Assembly (NCBI GenBank): GCA_017628595.1
Contig: JAGBYV010000202.1
Location: forward strand, 1 to 5,165
Reading direction: 5' to 3'
Length of the DNA stretch: 5,165 nucleotides
DNA from: Alistipes sp.
GTDB lineage: Bacteria; Bacteroidota; Bacteroidia; Bacteroidales; Rikenellaceae
The translations under genes were made by a program, and so were the position numbers. Each line of letters opens with the position of its first letter. Positions within the stretch are counted from its first letter, which is position 1. The notes beneath the pieces were generated by a model, which saw nothing but the letters and a program-made list of their open reading frames with translations, searched no databases and was not told where the DNA came from. Shown here one piece after another: positions 1 through 3,553 of the stretch.

Positions 1-666
1 ATCCACCTCAAAGCCTGTAACCTTCGATGAGAAGTGGATCTGACCTCCTGACTTTGTGATGGTGTTGCAAATGTTGCTGATGATGCGCGGCAGACGGTCA
101 GTGCCGATGTGGGGGTGTGCCTCGTAGAGAATCTCGGGCGTAGCACCGTGGAATACAAGCGTCTGCAGAGCCTTGTTGTAGTCGCCACGTTTCTTGCTGC
201 GGGTGAAGAGCTTACCGTCGGAGAATGTGCCCGCACCACCAGCACCAAAGGCGTAGTTCGAATCGGGGTCGATCTCCAGGTTACGGTTAATAAGGGCGAT
301 GTCGCGCTTTCGCGGCAGCACCTCCTTGCCTCGCTCCAAGAGGATGGGCTTCAGCCCCAGCTCAATGAGTCGTAGCGAAGCAAACAGACCCGCAGGGCCC
401 GATCCTACGACAATGACCTCGGTAGAGTTGCTCACATCGGGGTAGTCGAAGTGCAGGGGCGCAGGCTGTGGCTCCTGATCGACAAATATTTCGAGCGTAA
501 GATTCACCTTCACGGGCGAGCGACGGGCGTCGATCGAGCGTTTCACTACACGCACCAACGCCACATCCTCGCGGCGTATGCCCATCTGTCGGGCAGCCAT
601 CGAGGTGTAGAATTCGGCATCGGCCGAAAGTCGCGGCGGTAGTTGTAAGGTGATACTTCTGGGCAT
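1..666 (-). CDS. FAD-dependent dehydrogenase, COG2509 type (N-terminal 222 residues, runs off left edge)
   Basis: This is the N-terminal part of an NAD(P)/FAD-dependent oxidoreductase of the COG2509 kind, a widespread family whose substrate is unknown to me. Residues 1-80 form the family's N-terminal lead domain, including the stretch KRSIDARR (about 42-49). Residues 84-100 hold the Rossmann dinucleotide-binding motif GSGPAG (88-93), with an acidic Glu at 111 ending the second strand, as expected for binding the FAD ribose. The stretch FGAGGAGTFSDGKL (140-153) is a family signature; the usual Glu after FG appears to be Ala here, from memory of homologues. The ATG at 666 is the first possible start because an in-frame TAG lies two codons upstream (672-670). 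No Shine-Dalgarno sequence is visible. The T-tract of the tRNA terminator ends only 7 nt before the start. The C-terminal part lies outside the window. Family assignment is firm; function is not known. Confidence 0.88.
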   Translation of the reverse strand, partial: MPRSITLQLPPRLSADAEFYTSMAARQMGIRREDVALVRVVKRSIDARRSPVKVNLTLEIFVDQEPQPAPLHFDYPDVSNSTEVIVVGSGPAGLFASLRLIELGLKPILLERGKEVLPRKRDIALINRNLEIDPDSNYAFGAGGAGTFSDGKLFTRSKKRGDYNKALQTLVFHGATPEILYEAHPHIGTDRLPRIISNICNTITKSGGQIHFSSKVTGFEVD

Positions 667-673
667 ATTCTAT

Positions 674-702
674 AAAAAAACCTGCTCACCTCAATGAGCA
701 GG
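674..702 (-). terminator. Intrinsic terminator after tRNA-Leu
   Basis: On the minus strand a perfect 8-bp GC-containing stem, CCTGCTCA with TGAGCAGG (702-695 and 688-681), closes a 6-nt loop and is followed directly by seven T residues (680-674). It begins 11 nt after the tRNA 3' end, so it most likely ends the tRNA transcript. It sits only 7 nt before the start codon of the FAD-dependent dehydrogenase gene. Confidence 0.88.
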
Positions 703-712
703 ATCCAAACCG

Positions 713-794
713 TGCGGATAAAGGGACTCGAACCCCCACGCCTCTCGGCATCAGATCCTAAGTCTGACGTGGCTACCAATTACACCATATCCGC
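713..794 (-). tRNA. tRNA-Leu (anticodon UAG)
   Basis: The 82-nt sequence folds as a class II tRNA. The 7-bp acceptor stem pairs GCGGATA (794-788) with TATCCGC (720-714), with discriminator A at 713. The anticodon stem pairs TCAGA with TCTGA around the loop CTTAGGA, giving anticodon TAG at 760-758, which reads CUN leucine codons. The variable arm is long, with a short GCC/GGC stem, as expected for tRNA-Leu. The T arm carries the loop TTCGAGT. The 3' CCA is not encoded: the bases after the discriminator are CGG, so CCA must be added after transcription. A candidate promoter lies about 54 nt upstream and a terminator directly downstream, so it appears to be a single-gene transcription unit. Confidence 0.97.
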
Positions 795-847
795 ATCATA
801 GGCGCGTGTGGCGGCAAAAATCCCGCCATTGCTTTGTAACGCTTCGA

Positions 848-855
848 CAAAGGTA
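848..855 (-). promoter_or_regulatory. Candidate -7 box for tRNA-Leu
   Basis: The minus strand reads TACCTTTG, an exact match to the TAnnTTTG -7 consensus of Bacteroidetes primary sigma-factor promoters. It lies 53 bp before the tRNA 5' end and would give a leader of roughly 45-50 nt. No good TTTG -33 element stands about 20 bp further upstream; the nearest TTTG (890-887) is 31 bp away. The leader contains a small GGCGG/CCGCC inverted repeat (827-823 with 814-810). Confidence 0.45.
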
Positions 856-949
856 ATAAAATAATCCCGATTATGTGGTAAAAAATCAAATAATTATCAT
901 TTTTTCGGCTCTTTTTATGTGCTGCGCACAAAAATGTTGTTCACACCAC

Positions 950-993
950 AAAAAAAGAGAGGTTGCCTGTATCTGATACACTGCAACCTCTTT
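950..993 (-). terminator. Strong intrinsic terminator of the sigma/small-protein operon
   Basis: On the minus strand a 9-bp perfect stem, AGAGGTTGC (991-983) with GCAACCTCT (966-958), is extended by a second inner stem TGTAT/ATACA (980-976 and 972-968) closed by a 3-nt loop. One base after the stem come seven T residues (956-950). The hairpin starts 5 nt after the stop codon of the 48-residue ORF. A terminator this well formed just behind a short reading frame is good support that a real transcript, and probably a real gene, ends here. Confidence 0.92.
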
Positions 994-998
994 CCCTC

Positions 999-1145
999 TC
1001 ATTCGATAATCTTTTGGCTAAAGAGTTCGCGAAAATAACAATCCATGTAGAACAGATCTGCCTCTTCGCATATCACCTGACTCATGAAGAGCCTATCCTC
1101 CTCTGCGATTATCTCGGTTTGTAATTTGTCGTCGAAATCTTCCAT
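999..1145 (-). CDS. Small acidic two-cysteine protein, 48 aa, downstream of ECF sigma factor
   Basis: I do not recognise this protein; it is below the length cutoff of most ORF callers. It begins MEDFDDKLQTEI and ends LFSQKIIE with a TGA stop. Fourteen of 48 residues are Asp or Glu against four Lys/Arg, so net charge is about -10. There are two cysteines (26 and 36) in the stretch ICEEADLFYMDCYF, rich in aromatic and hydrophobic residues. No signal peptide or membrane segment is visible, so it is likely cytoplasmic. It lies 103 nt behind the ECF sigma-factor gene on the same strand, with no visible promoter between them, and an intrinsic terminator starts 5 nt after its stop. The likely reading is a co-transcribed partner, possibly an anti-sigma or sigma-modulating protein; that role is inference from position and charge. 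An alternative GTG start lies two codons upstream (1151). No Shine-Dalgarno sequence is seen, and the ATG lies inside the 3' arm of an inverted repeat (1142-1181). Confidence 0.6.
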   Translation of the reverse strand: MEDFDDKLQTEIIAEEDRLFMSQVICEEADLFYMDCYFRELFSQKIIE

Positions 1146-1181
1146 AGGCACTTCGGTTTGACTAATTAACGCAGCCTATGG
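1142..1181 (-). promoter_or_regulatory. Inverted repeat enclosing the start codon of the small acidic gene
   Basis: On the minus strand CCATAGGC (1181-1174) and GCCTATGG (1149-1142) are perfect 8-bp reverse complements separated by 24 nt. The ATG start codon (1145-1143) lies within the second arm. As RNA this would fold into a hairpin that hides the start codon and the bases just before it. It could control translation of the small gene; alternatively it is a dyad operator or a coincidence. The repeat is seen directly; the function is inference. Confidence 0.45.
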
Positions 1182-1248
1182 TGGATTTATTGTGCTAAAA
1201 ATCCTCTTTTTTGCCGATTTTTTCGTCTTTATACGTTTTTTTTCGCTT
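1146..1248 (-). other. Spacer between sigma gene and small gene, with phased T/A tracts
   Basis: The 103-nt spacer has no TAnnTTTG-like promoter box on the minus strand and no convincing terminator, which favours read-through from the sigma gene into the small gene. On the plus strand there are T-tracts at 1207-1212, 1218-1223, 1228-1230, 1236-1243 and 1247-1250, spaced close to one helical turn. The transcript is correspondingly A-rich. A weak A5/T5 hairpin around 1194-1214 exists on the minus strand, but its stem is nearly all A-T with a mismatch. Confidence 0.5.
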
Positions 1249-1833
1249 TTAGTTCAGGATGACGTTATTCTCCTTGATCATCTTGCGCAGATTGATCAGC
1301 GCATAGCGCATGCGGCCCAGCGCCGTGTTGATGCTCACCTCGGTCTGGTCGGCTATCTCCTGGAAGCTCATGCCGGCGTAGTAACGCATCACAACCACCT
1401 CCCTCTGCTCCTCGGGCAAAGAATCGATCATTCGACGCACGTCGGCCTCGATCTGCTCGCTGATCATACGATCCTCGACATTGCGCTCAGCAAAGCGTAG
1501 CGTACCCAGCACATTGTAGCCCGCGTCCGATTCACTCACCGTGCGCTGGCTCTTCTGCGAGCGGAAATAGTCTATAACCTGATTGTGCGCAATGCGCAAT
1601 ACCCATGACAGAAACTTACCCGTATCAGCATAGCGTCCCTCGTCGATGACGCGGACTGCTTTAATCAATGTCTCCTGGAGGATATCATCAGCCACGTCAT
1701 GATCCTTGACCATCATACGAATGTAGTCACGAACCCTCTTCGAGTGTCTGTCGATAAGTTGTGATATGGCACTACGATCGCCTGAAAGATAGCGATTAAG
1801 CAATACTTGATCGCTTAACAACTGTGTGTTCAT
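1249..1833 (-). CDS. ECF-type RNA polymerase sigma factor (sigma-70 family), 194 aa
   Basis: A cytoplasmic alternative sigma factor that would direct RNA polymerase to a dedicated promoter set. It contains only the two domains typical of ECF sigma factors. Region 2 covers about residues 22-93, with DDILQETLIKA (49-59) in region 2.2 and LRIAHNQVIDYFRSQ (79-93) in region 2.3-2.4, the -10 recognition part. Region 4 covers about 128-185, with LPEEQREVVVMRYY (139-152) followed by the helix-turn-helix MSFQEIADQTEVSINTALGR (155-174), which contacts the -35 element. The length is normal and all core segments are present. The ATG at 1833 has a good AGGAG 3 nt upstream (1841-1837), unusual for this lineage. 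No FecR-type or zinc-binding anti-sigma gene and no SusC/SusD genes are adjacent, so it is not a FecI-like nutrient-uptake regulator by context. The next gene encodes a 48-residue acidic protein that could be its regulator. The target promoters cannot be read from this window. Confidence 0.95.
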   Translation of the reverse strand: MNTQLLSDQVLLNRYLSGDRSAISQLIDRHSKRVRDYIRMMVKDHDVADDILQETLIKAVRVIDEGRYADTGKFLSWVLRIAHNQVIDYFRSQKSQRTVSESDAGYNVLGTLRFAERNVEDRMISEQIEADVRRMIDSLPEEQREVVVMRYYAGMSFQEIADQTEVSINTALGRMRYALINLRKMIKENNVILN

Positions 1834-1836
1834 ACT

Positions 1837-1841
1837 CTCCT
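1837..1841 (-). promoter_or_regulatory. Shine-Dalgarno sequence of the sigma gene
   Basis: AGGAG on the minus strand stands 3 nt before the ATG of the ECF sigma gene. It fixes the start codon and is notable because the other gene starts visible here (FAD dehydrogenase, small acidic gene, MBOAT) have no clear Shine-Dalgarno sequence. Confidence 0.6.
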
Positions 1842-1921
1842 AATTTTAAATGTGTTCAAAGAGTAGAAATTTCTTCAATAGGCAAACGTGTTTTAAGAGT
1901 TAAAAATTTATTTTTGTGAGT

Positions 1922-1953
1922 GCAAGATATGTAAATTTCTCGAAATTCGCAAA
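1922..1953 (-). promoter_or_regulatory. Weak candidate promoter for the sigma gene
   Basis: On the minus strand TTTG (1953-1950) is followed after 20 bp by TATCTTGC (1929-1922), an imperfect match to the Bacteroidetes TTTG / TAnnTTTG pair. The spacing is right but the -7 box lacks one T. It would give a leader of about 80 nt. If the sigma factor activates its own gene, the real promoter may look different. Confidence 0.25.
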
Positions 1954-1971
1954 TTTTCATTCAAATTTTCA
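1950..1971. repeat. Tandem CAAATTTTCA direct repeat
   Basis: Two exact copies of CAAATTTTCA at 1950-1959 and 1962-1971, a 12-bp period. They overlap and precede the candidate -33 element of the sigma gene, so they could be a protein-binding site, but AT-rich spacers produce such repeats by chance and no regulator is known here. Confidence 0.4.
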
Positions 1972-2005
1972 CGTATTTGTCCCTTTGTCTGGTGCAAAAT
2001 GTATC

Positions 2006-2031
2006 AAAAAGTGTACCATTTTTACACTTTT
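2006..2031 (-). terminator. Probable intrinsic terminator of the SGNH-MBOAT unit
   Basis: On the minus strand AAAAGTGTA (2031-2023) and TACACTTTT (2015-2007) form a perfect 9-bp stem around a 7-nt loop, with a T-run continuing to 2006. It lies 14 nt after the MBOAT stop codon. The stem is AT-rich and the T-tract is partly inside the stem, so strength is uncertain. Because it is nearly symmetric it could also act on the plus strand. Confidence 0.55.
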
Positions 2032-2045
2032 GCTATTTGTCCACT

Positions 2046-3551
2046 TTAGAACTGGAAGTAGATGAATGGCTGAATTGAGCTCGATTTTATCTGCATTACG
2101 CACCACGCAACAGCGACGAGCATTGCCACCTGCCACCAGAATGAGGCGTTGCCCACCTTGCGTTGCAGGTCGCTGTCGATCTGTGCGGGCATAAAGTGCA
2201 TGAAGTATCCCAGCACGATCAGAGCCAGCACCTCTTTATATCCGAGAATGAACTGCGGGATAATCGAGGTGTTGAACGAGTGCAGGATCTGGTAGAGCAT
2301 CAGGTGTACGGTCTGCATATCCTCGGCGCGGAAGAGTAGCCAGCCCAGGCAGACGATGTGGAAGGTGAGAACGACGCCCAGCAGCCTCAATAGCGGGTTC
2401 ATATCCTTGCCGTTGGCCTTAGCCCATGGCACAATCGAGAGCCACATCTTATGCAGTGCCAGAGCTACGCCATGCAGCGCACCCCAGAGGATGAAGCGTA
2501 CCGCTGCACCGTGCCACAATCCTCCCAGCACCATCGTGATTATAAGGTTGAGATATGTACGCAGCGTGCCACGGCGGTTACCGCCCAATGAGATGTAGAG
2601 GTAGTCGCGCAGCCATGACGATAGCGATATGTGCCAGCGGCGCCAGAACTCGGTGATGGTGGCCGACTTGTAGGGCGCATCGAAGTTTTTGGGGAACTGA
2701 AAGCCCAACAGCAGGGCAATACCTATGGCCATATCCGAGTAACCCGAGAAGTCGCAGTAGATCTGCAGTGCATAGCCATAGATACCCATCAGACACTCGA
2801 AGCCGGAGTAGAGCGCCGGCTCATCGAATATGCGATCGACGAAGTTGAGCGATATGTAATCCGAGATGATGGCCTTCTTTATCAGTCCGATAATAATAAA
2901 TGCTATGCCTCGGCCAAACATCTCGCGCGTGACCATGAGCGGACGACGTATCTGCGGAATGAAATCCTTGGCTCGCACGATGGGACCCGCCACAAGTTGC
3001 GGGAAGAACGAGAGGTAGAACAGATAGTCAGTCCAGCGTGTCAGGGGCTTGATGTGTCCACGATAGATGTCGATGGTGTAGCTCATCGACTGGAATACGA
3101 AGAAGGATATACCCACGGGCAGGAATATATTCCTAAAGTCGAGGAATCCTGCACCCACCACGCTGTTGGCAATTTCGATAAAGAAGTTGGTGTACTTGAA
3201 GTATGCCAGCATACCCAGGTTTATGATTGCCGAGAGTGCCACCAGCTGCTTGCGTGCCACCTGATCCTTCGATGCGGCTATGGCGAAGCCTATCCAGTAG
3301 TCGCTCACCGAGGCGAACAGCAGCAGCAGGAAGTACAACCCGCTCGATTTGTAATAAAAGTAGAGCGAGAAGGCAATGACGTAGAGTATGCGCAGCGTAG
3401 TGGTGCGACGCAGGAGCAGATACAACGTCATAAAGCCCACAAACAGAAACAGGAACAGACCGCTATTGAAAATAAGCGGTGCCGAGCTGTCGTAAACAAG
3501 CAGTTCACAAGCTCGGCCGAGGAGTTCTTCTATTTCTATGGGTAGTTGCAT
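2046..3551 (-). CDS. MBOAT family membrane O-acyltransferase (AlgI/PatA/DltB-like), 501 aa
   Basis: A multi-pass inner-membrane acyltransferase expected to take an acyl group, most likely acetyl, from a cytoplasmic donor and pass it to the outer side of the membrane. Length and motif order match the AlgI-type family. Hydrophobic segments begin at about residues 30-48 and 53-80 and recur to about 485. Family hallmarks are PVGISFFVFQSMSYTIDIYRG (145-165, conserved core), QLVAGPIVRA (185-194), EFWRRWHISLSSWLRDYLY (301-319, with invariant His307) and the GGLWHG block (343-348), whose His347 is the presumed catalytic residue. The start at ATG 3551 gives the usual FNSGLFLFLF entry into the first membrane helix. 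The start codon lies 2 nt behind the TAG of the upstream SGNH gene, with no Shine-Dalgarno sequence, so translation is probably coupled. The acceptor (peptidoglycan, O-antigen, exopolysaccharide or other) cannot be decided from this window. No sign of truncation. Confidence 0.96.
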   Translation of the reverse strand: MQLPIEIEELLGRACELLVYDSSAPLIFNSGLFLFLFVGFMTLYLLLRRTTTLRILYVIAFSLYFYYKSSGLYFLLLLFASVSDYWIGFAIAASKDQVARKQLVALSAIINLGMLAYFKYTNFFIEIANSVVGAGFLDFRNIFLPVGISFFVFQSMSYTIDIYRGHIKPLTRWTDYLFYLSFFPQLVAGPIVRAKDFIPQIRRPLMVTREMFGRGIAFIIIGLIKKAIISDYISLNFVDRIFDEPALYSGFECLMGIYGYALQIYCDFSGYSDMAIGIALLLGFQFPKNFDAPYKSATITEFWRRWHISLSSWLRDYLYISLGGNRRGTLRTYLNLIITMVLGGLWHGAAVRFILWGALHGVALALHKMWLSIVPWAKANGKDMNPLLRLLGVVLTFHIVCLGWLLFRAEDMQTVHLMLYQILHSFNTSIIPQFILGYKEVLALIVLGYFMHFMPAQIDSDLQRKVGNASFWWQVAMLVAVAWCVMQIKSSSIQPFIYFQF

Positions 3552-3553
3552 CT

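Larger units (their letters stand above)
795..998. other. Intergenic region between small acidic-protein gene and tRNA-Leu
   Basis: About 200 bp with no credible coding sequence on either strand. It holds the terminator of the sigma/small-protein unit (950-993) at one end and the candidate tRNA promoter box (848-855) at the other. Between them is an AT-rich stretch (856-920) and a short near-palindrome, TGTGC-tgc-GCACA (918-930), flanked by A/T runs. That near-palindrome has no T-tract on the proper side to be a terminator on either strand. Confidence 0.7.
1834..2045. other. AT-rich intergenic region upstream of the sigma gene
   Basis: About 210 bp without coding sequence. From right to left on the minus strand it holds the likely terminator of the MBOAT gene (2006-2031), a tandem 12-bp repeat (1950-1971), repeated AAATTT blocks (starting at 1867, 1904, 1933, 1951 and 1963, plus AAATTC at 1943), a weak candidate promoter (1922-1953) and the Shine-Dalgarno sequence of the sigma gene (1837-1841). 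The run 1933-1968 has blocks 8-12 bp apart, a pattern that tends to bend DNA. Confidence 0.6.

Noticed and set aside
109..642. Plus-strand ORFs of 88 and 63 codons opposite the FAD dehydrogenase gene
   Set aside because: Antisense shadows; the minus strand encodes a clear GxGxxG flavoprotein across the same bases.
546..779. Minus-strand ORF of 77 codons
   Set aside because: It runs through the tRNA-Leu gene and its terminator into another frame of the dehydrogenase gene.
918..930. TGTGC-tgc-GCACA near-palindrome as a terminator or operator
   Set aside because: The stem is only 5 bp before a mismatch, no T-run follows on either strand, and no gene start is close enough to argue for an operator.
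1194..1214. A5/T5 hairpin on the minus strand as a terminator of the sigma gene
   Set aside because: The stem is almost all A-T with an internal mismatch and a short T-run; too weak to argue that the small gene is transcribed separately.
1192..1500. Plus-strand ORF of 102 codons
   Set aside because: Mostly antisense to the sigma factor; its hydrophobic N-terminus comes from the T-tracts of the spacer.
2631..3545. Plus-strand ORF of 304 codons opposite the MBOAT gene
   Set aside because: Antisense shadow of a well-supported membrane protein gene; the product lacks membrane segments or recognisable motifs.
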